Source of the DNA: Stagonosporopsis chrysanthemi
Lineage: Eukaryota > Ascomycota > Dothideomycetes > Pleosporales > Didymellaceae
Direction: 5' to 3'
Assembly (NCBI GenBank): GCA_022560025.1
Contig: JAFISE010000104.1
Location: 53,890-117,889 of the forward strand
Length of the DNA: 64,000 bases
Positions 33,553 to 47,024 of this stretch are shown piece after piece. Made by a program: the position numbers and the translations under genes. The notes under the pieces are model-generated. The model ran no database searches. It was not told where the DNA came from and saw nothing but the letters and a program-made list of their open reading frames with translations. How positions within the stretch are numbered: position 1 is the first letter of the stretch; every line of letters begins with the position of its first letter.

Positions 33553-34268
33553 GAGAGCGTGTGGTGTGTGGGGTTTTTTGGCGTTTCGCTGTTGATATGA
33601 CATGATGGGACGATAGCTTTGTTTTGGGTTGGGCTGTGCACGGATTGGATGTGAGGAACAGGGGATGTGAGGCTGTAGTATGTATTCATAGTAGCTCAAC
33701 GGTGGGCCGTCGACGCTCGTACCCCTTCTCTCCATGTTAGCGACTGTCTGTGCAAGAGCCTGGTCCCCCGACGTTGACGTTCGCGAAAGAGTCCAGATAA
33801 ATCAAAGACTTGTCCGTGAACAAGCCCGTGGAAAGCTCAACAGCTCAGCGTACACCTTGGCCCTGAACACAAAGATCCTGTCCGCGGACATGTTTACTCG
33901 ACAAGATAGTTCTTGTTCGTGAAGAAGATTTACCTTACGACAGCGGCTAGCGACAATCGGGCATGAGATGATCCTTCACACCTCAAAGAGCCTCAAATCG
34001 TTTTAAATCAGACGACTCGGGAGTCTTGAGTGTAAAATGCTCGGTTTGCGATAGCCAGCCGTTCCAGTTCTTTCTTGTAGGCGAAGGACTAGATTTCTGC
34101 AAGATTTTCAAAGCAATGTGCACTGTAGGAACACTCGGCGATGATCTATGCATGTCTTTCCAAGTACGCAATTCGCGTTGCCAAAAGCAACATCTCGACG
34201 TTCTTGATTGTTGATCGCACCACAGCTATCTGCTGCATAAACTCCTTCATCCTCTGAAAGCTGGAACT
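33553..34268. other. Intergenic region, convergent ends
   Basis: Presumed 3' untranslated regions of the flippase and SRP72 genes. I see no supported gene or RNA. Confidence 0.5.
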
Positions 34269-36293
34269 CTATTTCTTCCCCTTCCCCTTCTTCTGCGGCT
34301 GCTTCTTCCCCTGCTCCTTCTTGGCCTCGACCTTCTTCTCCTCGGCAACCGGCCCACCCTGCGTCAAGCCCTCCGCCCTCTTCTTCCCCTTCCTGCCCTT
34401 CGGGCGGTAGTACGTGCGGTCGCGCATCGGCAGCCACCGCTCGGCATCGATTTTCTTGTCCGGGTCAAAGTCCTTGGGCATGCGCACCTTGCGCAGGCGC
34501 TTGAAACGCGGCGCAATGGCCTTTGTGGGCGCGATGCTGCGCTTGCGTGCGTCGGAGACAAGGGCGGTGGTTGTGGGGACGCCGGCGGATTCGAGGGCTG
34601 CAGCGTCGATGTCGGCGACGAGGCGGTTGGCTTCGGGGAGGTAGGCGAGCAGGTCGGCGGGGATGGAGGAGGGGTCGTAGATGCTCTGCGCAGCGATCAG
34701 ACCGGCGATGGCGGCGCGATCCTCATCGTCCTGCTCGTACAGGCTTTGGAAGATTGCGCCGGCTGCTTTGGCGTTCTCGGGGTCGTGTGCGTCGAGCAGT
34801 GCTGTGCCGGCTGCAACCATGAGAGACTTCGATGGTGCCTCGGTCTTGGACTTGTGCGGCGTTCTCCAGTATTCCGCTGCCTTTGCGAGTTCGGATTTCG
34901 CTGCACCTGGCCGCCCTTGTTGTGTGTACAGGGAGACGAGCGCCGCGATCAGGCCTGGTGCGAACCGCACATCGAGATCTGACGCGGAGCCGCTCTGCTC
35001 GAGACGCTTGAAGAAGGACTCTAGTAGGTGGGTGGCAGCAGCGTGGTTGTTGGTAATGATGTAAAGGTGCGCGATTGTGAGAATCAAGCCAACGTCGTTC
35101 GGTCTCTTCTCCAGCAACGGTACAATTTCCTTCAGCGCTGCCTTCTCGGTCTCGGCGTTCCGGGTGTGAGCTGCAGCGTTGATGACGCCAGCCATGTTGA
35201 CGGCGGGCGACAGAGATGGAGATGGCGACGCCCTGATGACCTTCTCGGTTGACGAGGCGACACCGGCAGTCTTCTGCGAGAGGAGCGAAATAACGTATTC
35301 GTCTTGTTGCAAGATGTTTGCCTGGAACGAAAAGTGCTGGTTGGTGACTGGAGGCTTCGGCGACGAGTGGAAGAGACGGTGGGACAGATACGGGTTCGAG
35401 TGTTCCTTGGATGCGGCGATGCTATTAACTTGTGCGATGTAGCGGACAGATAGATCCTTGATGCTGCATAACGTTAGCTGGAAGTCTTGATTCAAAGCCG
35501 CCAGTACTCACTCAGCGAAAGGAATGCTCGTCGCTAGCTGTTCTGCCTCGTCAATCTTGCCCATCTGTGTGAGCACGTACACCTGTTGCACTGTGATTGG
35601 TAAGATCTCGGCCTTCTTCTCCTCCTCGGTGAAGTCCTCAACCGCATTACAGAGGTCCTTGGCCCTCTTCAGGCACACTTCTCCCTGCGCCAGCTCCCCA
35701 CGTGATATGCTTCCACATGCCGCGTTGAAGGCCGTCTCGAATGCCTCCAGATCCTCCCTCGTAGGCTTCTTCTTCTGCGCCAGCTCGCCCTGTCCCGTCC
35801 ACTCTAATTGAGCATCCACAGCGCCAGCATTGATGTTGATGTCGAAAGCTTCGTGTTCGACCGGGTGGTTCGCCAGTTCCTTGTACGCCTTCGCTGCCAG
35901 TGCGAAGTTCTCTGACCGGTAAGCCTACCCCTGTTAGCCCTGGACTACTTGTCTCCGAAACGGGGCACATACGGCTTGAGCCAGAATATGTTGTGTCTTG
36001 CGATCTGACTTTGCGCCCGAGCCTTGCGCAATCTGTACAGCCTTCGTGGCATCGCCGGTCTTGTACAATGTGTATGCGTATTCGAATTGCGCCTTCTGCT
36101 GCAGCTCCTTCACATCTTCGAAGACCTTCAGCGCGCTTTCAAAGTCGTCCAGATGCAACAGCGCGATCGCTTTGGCGTGCTGAGCCTCCACATTGTTATT
36201 GTTCTTCTTGATTTCGGCGTTGGCGGCCCGGAGAGTCTCGTCGTGGTCCTCAATGGAGGTTTGCGCGAGTAGCGCTGATAGTGATTTGGCCAT
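34269..36293 (-). CDS. SRP72: Signal recognition particle subunit SRP72
   Basis: Three exons on the minus strand give 642 residues: 35973-36293, 35512-35924 and 34269-35463. SRP72 pairs with SRP68 on the SRP RNA and is needed for targeting of ribosomes to the ER. The N terminus (MAKSLSALLAQTSIEDHDETLRAANAEIKKNNNNVEAQHAKAIALLHLDDFESALKVFED region) and the following exons form TPR-like helical pairs. The C terminus has the SRP72 RNA-binding domain: KRLRKVRMPKDFDPDKKIDAERWLPMRDR. After it comes a Lys-rich tail ending KKGKGKK. Donors GTATGT and GTGAGT keep frame. The gene is intact and of normal length. Confidence 0.95.
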
Positions 36294-36687
36294 GGTAGAG
36301 TCGTCACTTATCTGGCATCCATCGGCGACGCAATTGTATGTCTGGGGGGCTTGTAGTGGCGCTGACCGGGGTGGATGCGGAGGTCGTGGTGCAGCACGCG
36401 GGGAGGGTGGGATGTCGCCTAGCTGTCTCTTTGGTGTGGCTTGTGCGCTACCAGTTATACTACGGCATCACCATGCATATTGGGAGGGGTGGACGACTGT
36501 CAAGACACGATTTTTGGTATGGTGGCATCTGCGATTCTCATTCTGCGATTCATCAAGTTAGATGACCCAGCTGTGATTTGTTCTGAGAATATAGCACATG
36601 TTTCCTCTCCGTTTTTGATAACCAACGCCGAACGTGAGCATTACTCTACAATACGAACCATAACGCCTGCGCTATGCAATATAATCT
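36294..36687. other. Intergenic region between SRP72 and TFIIE alpha
   Basis: Both neighbours are on the minus strand, so this holds the SRP72 promoter and the end of the TFIIE alpha transcript. I see nothing else. Confidence 0.5.
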
Positions 36688-37964
36688 TCAAACATCCTCA
36701 AACTCGTCTTCTTCGCTCTCTTCACCGCCGTTGCCGTTAGAGACGGGAGTTGCAACGTTGGAGGGAGTTGCTGCTGCGGACGACTCAACTCTCACCCGCT
36801 TAGCGTCAGGGAAATCACTTGGAGTGCCGACAGCGACGTCCTCGAACTCGTCCTCATCCTCGTCTTCGTCTTCGTCGTCATCCTCCTCTGCTTCCTTTTT
36901 GCGACGCTCGGCTTCGATCTGAGCGAACACATCATCCAGATTCTGCGTGGTGGTGATGCCGTCGGCTTGCTCTGTCTTGATGGTCGTTCCACTTGTGCCG
37001 TTCGTATCCTGCTTAATACTTCCAGCAGCTCCAGTAGCGTCCTTGATAACTGTAGATTCCGTGTGCCATGTTGGCAGCTGGTTCTGGGCGGCAATCTTCT
37101 CCTGGCGAGCTTTGTCGGCTGCTGCCTGCTTCTCGTTCTCCTCTGCTGTGGATGCAATCTGGACGTTGATCTTTTCACGCTCTGCAGCAAGACCCTTGAC
37201 AGCTGTAGGTCTTGTATAATTTGTGTCTACAACCTCCAACTTCGTGCCAGGATCGATAATCTTGTCGCGAGGCAATTCGATCTTTGTATCGACCGCGTCT
37301 TTGCCTTCGATCAATGGTATTTTGAGCTCATCGATGACCTTCATCATATCCAGCAGCGGCTTGAACTGCTTGTTGAATCTCGCTGGAGTATCGTCTGCAT
37401 CATGCTGGTTTCCCTCATCGATCTCGTCGAGAGGAAAGCTGCACTTCATGCACAAGAAGCCTGACGCCCGAGCCTGAGGGTCAGGATTGTCGAGAACATC
37501 CATCATGGTGTACTGGGACTTGCAGCGCTTGCACGAAAGCTCTGCTTTTTCCGTTGTGGGTTTGGCGTCCTTGTTGATCCGCTCATGCATCTTGTGAATG
37601 CGATATTTGGTAGAGTCGATGGCTCGGCGGTAGTCAATGTAGTACCACTCGCGGTTCGAGAGTTTTGTTGCACCGTCACGCTTCACTTGCTCGGTATAGC
37701 TGTGTCTGTCAGCGGTCTACATTCCGACATTACCTCTCCAGACTGTACATACGTTGTGCACAAGCCTGCTTCCTTCAGCCTACCCACCAGCTTACCGACG
37801 TATTTCGAGTTCTTGCCAGCATCGAGAATTTGGACCATGTCTGACACATGCAAAGCGCCGTGGTAACAGAGGGCATCCAGGAGGACAATGTGCTCTGTCT
37901 CGTAGAACATGCGGACGACTATCTTGACGAGCTGCTTCGCCGTATCTAGAGGATCTCTACCCAT
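36688..37964 (-). CDS. TFA1: Transcription factor TFIIE alpha subunit
   Basis: Two exons on the minus strand (37753-37964 and 36688-37699) give 407 residues. TFIIE alpha recruits TFIIH to RNA polymerase II promoters. The N terminus is a winged-helix domain: AKQLVKIVVRMFYETEHIVLLDALCYHGALHVSDM, then LGKNSKYV-type residues and LKEAGLCTTYTEQVKRDG across the splice junction. WYYIDYRRAIDSTKYRIHKM is followed by the C4 zinc ribbon (CKRC and CMKC, about residues 126-160). The rest is charged and ends in an acidic tail with DDDEDEDEDEDEFED and EESEEDEFEDV. In the human protein the acidic C-terminal region contacts TFIIH. The gene is divergent from Pus1. Confidence 0.95.
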
Positions 37965-38378
37965 GGCGGCGCTGAATGAAATGGGAGATGCTCGATGGCG
38001 AGTGTGGATACAGTCTCCTCAGCACGAGGAGGCAGATACGCCCTTTCTCTGCATGCGCCGGACTCGATCGCTGCTTAGGGTGGCGAAGTCTACCCTTCTT
38101 TCGTGCTCCAGAGCTCTATTAGTCCTTTGTCCACTGTATTACAGCTGTCCGCGAGCAAGTTGACGTGACAGTGTGGTGGTGTCGGAAGGCAGGCGTTCAG
38201 ATATTCGAGGCAGCCATCATAACCGCTAGAGCGGTAGCGCGGGCGGTGAGGCGCGTACCTGCCGCGAAATTTCCACGATTGGATCGGAGCTCCCCACATT
38301 TACCTGCAGTCGCACTCTCTTGCTGATGCTCTTCCTCCCTCCAAGTAGGATTTTCTCACGGAGCCGCCCACTCTCACC
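37965..38378. other. Divergent promoter region of TFIIE alpha and Pus1
   Basis: The 414 bases between the two start codons must hold both promoters. I do not see a clear TATA box for either gene, which is usual for fungal housekeeping promoters. Confidence 0.4.
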
Positions 38379-40409
38379 ATGGCTGATAACGGGTCGCCGA
38401 ATCGCGACGGCAAGCGCAAATGGGACAACGGCGGCGATCGCAGGCGAGGCCGCGGAGGTGGCAGCATGCACCACGGCAGCCGTCCGAATAAGAAGAGAAA
38501 TATGGGACGTAAGGAGCACGCGTGAGTTCTCTTGGTCCTGCACTCTGCCTTTCACTAACTAAGCAAGCACCGAGCAACTAGATAGGCGAGGTCGCAATGC
38601 CGAACAGCAGGCACGCAATAAGGAAGCCCAAGACAAGGGTGAAAATGACAAGCCCGCGCTTCCCTCAGCTTTCTCTGCCGAGGAGGTCGCAGCGGAAGAG
38701 CGCAGGCCGAAGCGCAAGGTCGCTGTCATGGTGGGGTACTCTGGCACTGGTTACAAGGGCATGCAGATCGACAACAAGCAAAAGACAATCGAGGGCGATC
38801 TCTTCAAGGCCTTCGTCGCGGCCGGCGCAATCTCAAAAGCGAACGCCGACGACCCCAAGAAGTCTGCACTTGTGCGCTGCGCACGCACCGACAAGGGCGT
38901 CCACGCCGCTGGCAACGTGATCTCCCTGAAGCTGATCATCGAGGACGAAGACATCGTGGACAAAATCAACGCCAACCTGTCTGAGCAGATCCGGATATGG
39001 GGGATCCAGCGGACGACGGGTTCATTCAGCTGCTACCAGGCATGCGATTCCCGCTGGTACGAGTATCTCATCCCAACGCACTCTTTCCTACCCCCGCACC
39101 CATCGAGCTTCATGGGCAAGAAACTGGTCGAGGAAGCGGAGAAGGCCGGCGATCTTGAGGAATACAACAAGAGACAGGCTGAGGTCGCAGACTTCTGGTC
39201 GGAGGTTGAGGAGAAGTCGATCAAGCCTATTCTCGAGACCCTGGATGACTCAATACGACCTCTTGTAGAAGAGGCTCTGTACATTGCCGACGCAACCGAC
39301 GCGCCTGAGGATCAAGAGCCTGTCATCGAAGCCTCGATCGACGAGGCACTAAAGGACGAGACCGATGCCAAAGCGGCCGAGGGCACAAGCGACGAGGCAG
39401 CCGTCCAAACCGCGAGGCCAGACGCAGCCGAAGCCATGGATGTTGACCAGGGTAATGGGGCAGCAGACAGCGAGGCCAAGGAGGCCGTGAAGAAGGTGGA
39501 AGCCCAGCATCCCACAACAACCTTTGACGACCAAACCGACGGCTCCATACCGCTCCCCTCGGGTATCGTAAACAAGCCCGCCCTCGAAGAAGCCGTCAAG
39601 GCGCTCAAGAAAGCCATTATGGACGCCAAACGCGCCTACCGCATCAGCCCTGCCCGCCAGGAGCGCGTCCAAGCCGCACTGAACAACTATCTCGGAACCC
39701 GCCGCTACCACAACTACACGATCCAGAAGAAATTTACCGACTCGAGCGCAAAGCGCTACATCAAGTCGTTTAAGCTGGCCCCCAAACCAATCATCATCAA
39801 CGACACCGAGTGGTTGAGCCTCAAAGTCCACGGCCAGAGCTTCATGATGCACCAGATTCGCAAAATGGTCAGCATGGCCACGCTGACGGTGCGGTGCGGC
39901 ACGCACCCCAACCTCATGCTGGAAAGCTTCGAGAACAACGTCGTGCGCATCCCGAAGGCGCCGGGGCTGGGTCTGCTCCTCGAGCGGCCCGTGTTCGACA
40001 GCTACAACGACAAGGTCGCCAAGGCGAATGGGCGCGAGAAGATCGACTTCAGCAAGTACGACGACAAGATCCAGGAGTTCAAGGAGCGGGAGATTTACCA
40101 GCGCATTTTCCGCGAGGAGGCGCAGGGCAACCAGTAAGTCGGCCCTATTTACCTTTGCCACGGCTTGGTTATACACCTCTCTCTTTTTTTTTTGGTTTTG
40201 TTTGAGAATACAGAGCTTTGCTAACGCACCCCCCCCCCCCTAGATTCAACACCTTCTTCACCCACCTCGACAACTACAAGGACACCACGTTCCTGTACCT
40301 CACGTCCGGCGGGATCGCGGCGACCAAAGAGGGGCTGAAGAAGAAGTCGGCCCAGCCCAAGTGGGAGCAGGACGACTCGGAGAACGAGGGGTATGCTAGT
40401 GACAACTAG
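38379..40409 (+). CDS. PUS1: tRNA pseudouridine synthase 1 (TruA family)
   Basis: Three exons give 618 residues: 38379-38521, 38586-40133 and 40244-40409. Pus1 converts uridine to pseudouridine at several tRNA positions and in other RNAs. After a basic N terminus the TruA fold starts at KVAVMVGYSGTGYKGMQ. The catalytic Asp is in CARTDKGVHAAGN. Other signatures are CDSRWYEYLIPT, GTRRYHNYTIQKKF, GQSFMMHQIRKMV and THLDNYKDTTF. An acidic, Ala/Glu/Asp-rich insert of about 100 residues (around 39280-39590) interrupts the catalytic domain; fungal Pus1 proteins often carry an insert here. The second intron has a 13-base C run just before its TAG acceptor. Tail-to-tail with the PDH gene. Confidence 0.94.
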
Positions 40410-40631
40410 GTCGGGCTGATGGGGCAGAGAAGGTTGCTGAGGGGGGAGGGGAGGCAATTGATACCTCTAATTGAGCTGCTTAGCCGTCATTACGCTTTGC
40501 GAAAGGGTGCGCAGATTCACGTGTCATGCAGCCGGCGCGTGCTCAAGGGCAGTGAAGATGGTGATATGTCATTGGAAGCCTATCCTCTCGAGGCAAACAC
40601 GCCCATGAACCCTAGAATTACACATATGCAA

Positions 40632-40653
40632 ACTCTCTCTCTCTCGCTCTCTC
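40632..40653 (+). repeat. CT microsatellite
   Basis: A short (CT)n run, broken once by a G, lies between the Pus1 and PDH stop codons. It is a simple repeat with no evident role. Confidence 0.6.
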
Positions 40654-40702
40654 CCCTCAACCTCAACCGCTCACCTCGCCTCATGCCATCTCAAAAAATT
40701 CT

Positions 40703-42177
40703 CTACGACGTCCTGGCAACGGGCTTCTTCTCCGCGCCCATGTCGTGCTCGGTGTAGTAGAAGTTCTCCTCAGGGACGCGGCCACGGAGGAACTCGGGCT
40801 CGGAGCCACGGACGTAGATGTCCTCGTATAGTACCTTGCCGGTGGCCTCAGGGACGGGCATGGCCTCGGCCTCGGCGACCTCGGCGTCGACGTCGGAGCG
40901 GGCCTGCTTGTCCAGAGACTTGAGCTCCTCCTCGGTGGTGACGCCCCAGTCGAGCAGCTTCTGCTTGAGGCCGGCGATGGGGTCCTGGGTGGAGCGCATG
41001 CGCTGGATCTCCTCACGTGTCTAGAGCCTGTTAGCTGGTGCTTTCTGGGGTGGTGAATTGGGGTGAGGGAGCTTACGCGGTAGGTGGTTCCGGGGTCGGA
41101 CATGGAGTGACCTCCGTAACGGTAGGTGACGTATTCGTAGACAAGAGGACCCTTGCCGGCGGCGCAGTACTCCTTTCCGTACTTGACGGCGGCCTTGACG
41201 GCGAGGACGTCCATGCCGTTGATCTTCAGACCGGGGATGTACTGGCCGCGCTTGTAGTAGTCGGTGATGGCCGAGGAGCGGTTGGCGGCGGTACCCATGC
41301 CGTACTTGTTGTTCTCGCAGCCGAAGATGACGGGTAGCTTCCACAGGCTGGCCATGTTATAGGCCTCGAAGACCTGGCCCTGGTTGGAGGCACCGTCGCC
41401 GTAGAGGGCGAGGGTGACCTGCTTCTTGTTCTCGTACTGCTGGGCAAAGGCGATGCCGGCGCCGACGGGGACCTGGGCACCGACGATACCGTTTCCGCCG
41501 TAGAAGCCGGGGGAGAACATGTGCATGGAGCCGCCTTTTCCGTAGGCGATGCCCTCGCGCCTGCCAAGCAGCTCACCGATGATGCTCTTGACGGTGCCGC
41601 CGCGCATCAGGGCGAAGCCGTGGCAGCGGTAGGCGGTGATGAGGTGGTCGGCGCGCTCGATGGCGTGCTCGATACCGACGGCAACGGCCTCCTGGCCGAC
41701 GGACAGATGGCAGAAGCCGCGGATCTTCTTCTCCTTGTACAGCCTGTCGGCGGCCATCTCCATGCGGCTGTGTGCTATGTCAGAGTGCGGGCGGGCGGAA
41801 AGTGCGGGCGGAGAAATCGTACCGGACTGCGACCATGTCGTAGTACATCTGCTTCAGCTCCTTCTTGGTCGTCTCGAGCGTGTAGGGCGGCGGGTCGAGC
41901 TCGTACGTCTCGAAGGCCTCGTCGGAGAGGCGGACCTCGAACGGCTGGTCGTCCGACTGCGGTGCGTCAGCCATCACTGCTCCATCTCGGCGGCGGCGGC
42001 GCCCGCGCCAGTTGGCGTGCGCAGGGCAGCCCGTACCTCAGGGACCTGGTCGCGCTCGGCGTGCGACGAGGCGGCATCGGTCGTCACGAATCTGCTGAAG
42101 GCCGGGCGCGCGGCGGGAGCGACGAAGCGCTGGCGGAGCGGCGAGGCAATGCTCCTCCTGATGGACCTGGAAAGCAT
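40703..42177 (-). CDS. PDA1: Pyruvate dehydrogenase E1 component alpha subunit, mitochondrial
   Basis: Four exons on the minus strand give 427 residues: 42037-42177, 41823-41956, 41077-41767 and 40703-41020. The product is the thiamine-diphosphate-binding E1 alpha chain, which with E1 beta decarboxylates pyruvate in the matrix. The first 33 residues, rich in Arg, Ser and Ala with no acidic residue ([18 protein letters not shown]), are a mitochondrial presequence. Then come [34 protein letters not shown] and [26 protein letters not shown]. The ThDP motif runs [37 protein letters not shown]. The regulatory serine loop is [20 protein letters not shown], so control by PDH kinase is likely. The first acceptor is chosen so that exon 2 begins SDDQPFEV. 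Just upstream of it, inside the intron, an in-frame ATG could start a form without the presequence. Confidence 0.95.
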
Positions 42178-42736
42178 CGTGGCGCCGGCGGGGGGTGTCT
42201 GGCGGGGGGTGGGCGGGGAGGGGAGGTGGGAGAGGGCGTCTGCTGCGGTGCAAAAAGGTTGAGAGCTGTCGCGGATCACCACCCGCTAGTTGGTGTACGG
42301 GCCCACCCCAACGACGCAGACCGGACTCCGACCTGCCAGCCTTGTCCTCCGACGCCGCCACGGCGACGACGAGACGGGCGGGGGATGAGCTGATCGGAGA
42401 TGGGAAAAATTCCAGCCGGTCGAATGAATTGCATTGTCCATGCTGAAGGCCGCCGTCCAGCATACCTCAAAGCTGCCTGTCACTTGGCGATGCAATATGC
42501 GAGAGGTGCGTTGCAAGGTAGGCAGTGGGACCTCAGCTCCGAGCATGGCACGCAGCCTTCCACCCACACACGAACAGACAAACTCACAAACACACGCATG
42601 CCAACAGGCCAACATACAAATCGTGCCTCACCACTTTGATGCAAGCTCGCTTCAAACATACAGTTCTCCATGCATCACCTTATTCCACGAGATAGCATAG
42701 ATTATCATACAACTGTACATTCCGTGTTCTCCCGGT
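42178..42736. other. Intergenic region between PDH E1 alpha and ferrochelatase
   Basis: Both genes are on the minus strand, so this holds the PDH promoter and the ferrochelatase 3' end. I see no supported gene. Confidence 0.5.
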
Positions 42737-44068
<1,332 letters not shown>

Positions 44069-44471
44069 TGGAAAGTGTGTGAAAGAGAGAAGGGAAACCT
44101 CGGTCGAGCAAATGTATGAGATGAACGACCGTGGCCAGACAGCCGAAGTGAATAATGTCGCCCGAGTGAACGCTCTGGCCAATGAAGGCCTATTGAATGC
44201 AGTGATGACGATCGAGCTTGCGGATCGAACCTAGCCGGCGATTACCTGCGGCCGACCACGCTAAGCTCCTTCCTCGTGACACCGCGCCTGCTCAACGCGT
44301 CCCCCTGCACTGCTGCCTTGCAAACGGCTAGTGCCAGGCAGCTTAATCGAAAGCTATCTCCGGTGCTTTGTATAGAAGCAACATTGCTCACCGCGCCATT
44401 TGAGTCAAATCAGTTGCTCAATCAAATACCATCCGGTGTACCGCCCACCAAACAACTCAAGATCGACTATA
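44069..44471. other. Divergent promoter region of ferrochelatase and Ku70
   Basis: The 403 bases between start codons must hold both promoters. I see no TATA box facing either gene. Part of it reads as an open extension of the ferrochelatase frame, which I regard as untranslated. Confidence 0.4.
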
Positions 44472-46492
44472 ATGGCGGACGCGCAGGATCGCAGACCAGA
44501 CGAAGAAGAGGACGAGGAGGAGCTTGATGAGACCGTATGATGTGACTTCGAACATGTGCAAATGTCTCTGTTGACCCTTCACAGAGCTACAAGTCAATTA
44601 AAGATGCCGTGCTCTTTGCCATTGATGTCAGCACTACCATGCTGGAGAGCCCAGCCCCTACAGACGACAAGAAGGCGGACCGGGATTCACCAACATCTGC
44701 TGCTCTCAAATGCGCGTACCAATTGATGCAACAGCGCATCATCTCGAATCCCACAGACATGATGGGCATATTGCTCTTCGGCACAGAAAAGACTGATTTC
44801 AAGGACGGCGACAGCACGTTCCAGAATTGTTACTTACTATCAGACCTCGACGTACCGTCTGCGCAGGATGTTAAGCGACTGCGAGATCTAGTCGAAGATG
44901 AGGAAGAGGCGGATAAGTTGTTGAAGCCAAACAAGGACGGAGCGAGCATTGCTACCGTCCTTTTCTGCGCAAATCAGATCTTTACTACAAAAGCACCAAA
45001 CTTCTCCTCAAGACGCCTCTTCTTAGTCACAGACAACGACTATCCAGTGAAGGTGAAGCAGGACAAAGATGCCGCCGTGACGCGAGCCCGCGACTTGTAC
45101 GACCTGGGCTGCACCATTGATCTATTTCCAATCTCGCGTCGTGATCAGAATTTCGATCGGACCCGTTTCTATGACGATCTAGTCTATCCCACATCGCCGT
45201 CAGATCCAGATGCACCAGTGGCTATCCCCTCGACCACCAAAGTCGCTAAGGGCGGTGAAGGAATCTCGTTGCTGAGACAGCTTCTATCGTCCATCAACTC
45301 GAAAGCGGCCGCTCGACGAGCGCTCTTTTCTCTGCCCCTAGAGCTTGGTCCGGGTTTGAAGATAGGCGTAAAAGGGTATCTTTTGGTCAAGCGGCAAGAG
45401 CATGCCAAGTCATGCTATGTCTGGGTTGGCGGCGAGAAGACACAAATCGTCCAGCAATCCACATCACACATGGCTGATGATACAGCGCGAGTTGTTGAAA
45501 AGACCGAACTCCGCAAAGCGTACAAGTTCGGCGGAGACGCCATCACATTCACCCCAGACGAGATCACACGGATACGACAGTGCTTCGGCGACCCAGTGAT
45601 TCGCATCATTGGTTTCAAACCCATTTCCTGTGTCCCAATCTGGGCGAACACTAATAAAGCCACGTTCATCTATCCCTCCGAGGCAGACTTCATCGGCTCC
45701 ACACGTGTCTTCTCAGCATTACAGCAGAAACTCATCAAATCGGAAAAGATGGGCCTTGTCTGGTTCATCGCACGGCGCAACGCGTCCCCAACTCTCTGTG
45801 CGCTACTGCCCTCTGAGGAGAAACTCGACGAAGACGGCGAACAAAGAATGCCCCCAGGTCTGTGGCTCATCCCGCTCCCCTACGCAGACGACATCCGCCA
45901 GTTCCCTGAGCAGCCAGAAGCACCACTCAAAACCACCGATGCCCTGACTGACAAGATGCGCATCATTATGGAGCAACTCCAGCTACCAGGCGGCGTCTAC
46001 GATCCCTCCAAATACCCCAATCCAGACCTGCAGTGGTTTTACCGTATGCTGCAAGCCATGGCGTTGGAGGAAGACATTCCGGAGATCCCCGTGGACAAGA
46101 CAGTCCCGCGCTACAAGCAGATCGACAAGCGCTGCGGTGAGTACATCCAAGCCTACGGTCAGACTTTTGCGGAGGAATACGCGCAGCTTGCGCGCGGTAC
46201 GCTGGCAGTGCGTGGCAAGCCTGCTGCGAAACGGAGAACAGCTGAGCCGGAGGATGGAGAGAAGCCGCCACCTAAGCGTGTCAAGGCTGAGCCGAAGGTC
46301 AAGAGTGAGGATGCCGATGGTGACGGCTTGACAGATCAGCAGATGGCGATGCTAAACGACAAGGGTCAGATTAGCAAGCAGACTGTCGCTGTGCTGAAGG
46401 CGTATCTGAGTCAAAGGGGACAGGCGACAGGGGGGAAGAAGGCAGAGCTCATCGAGAAGGTGCAGAACTACCTCGACAGCAAGGGCATGTGA
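44472..46492 (+). CDS. KU70: Ku70 DNA end-binding subunit with SAP domain
   Basis: Two exons (44472-44534 and 44585-46492) give 656 residues; the intron is 50 bases and phase 0. Ku70 with Ku80 forms the ring that binds DNA double-strand ends for non-homologous end joining and telomere care in the nucleus. After an acidic N terminus (DEEEDEEELDE), the von Willebrand-like domain starts at KDAVLFAIDVSTTM. The Ku core barrel shows FSLPLELGPGLKIGVKGY, KAYKFGGDAITFTPDEI, and IGFKPISCVPIWANTNKATFIYPSE. The C-terminal arm follows, with LQLPGGVYDPSKYPNPDLQWFYRMLQAMAL. A Lys-rich linker with KPAAKRRTAEPEDGEKPPPKRVKAEP could serve as nuclear localisation signal. The last 45 residues are a SAP DNA-binding motif (KQTVAVLKAYLSQRGQ, GKKAELIEKVQNYLDSKG). 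Length and order are normal for the family. Confidence 0.97.
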
Positions 46493-47024
46493 GATTCATA
46501 AATTTATGCTCTTTTAGCGTTTGATCTCGAAGCCCCATGATGGCCTACAGATAGCCGTAGCACGACTTGAGTCACTTAATGCCACTCAGAGGTCGAGTCT
46601 ACTCGTGCACGTAGAACAAGAATATCGCGACAAACTATCAAAGCTCACCACATCGTGTTGTAACATTCGAGGCTAATCATGAGTCAGCATAATTGCTTTT
46701 CAAGCACTACATGGTAGCAGATCAAGGACGTCGAAGCAGCGAGCTCAAACATGACGCCCATATAGAGACTACCTGAATAGTATGGCTGCCGGGACGATGA
46801 TACTGCCTAGGCCGATGACGAGCCGATGGATTGGTTCTACTCGACGTTGGAGGTTTAGAGCCGGATGTGTATGCGGGGAATGCTTGGACAACCACCTTCC
46901 CGAATCGTTGCGCTGTGCCTCCGCATCATTGACGGACATGCTATGGGACAGAGACGATACTGTCGTGCGAGCTCCAAATATTGGTTCATAATATTTCAAA
47001 TCACTGCTTTCTTCAACAATATCG
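46493..47024. other. Intergenic region between Ku70 and tRNA-Ser
   Basis: I see no supported gene. It holds the Ku70 3' end and the 5' flank of the tRNA gene. Confidence 0.5.
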
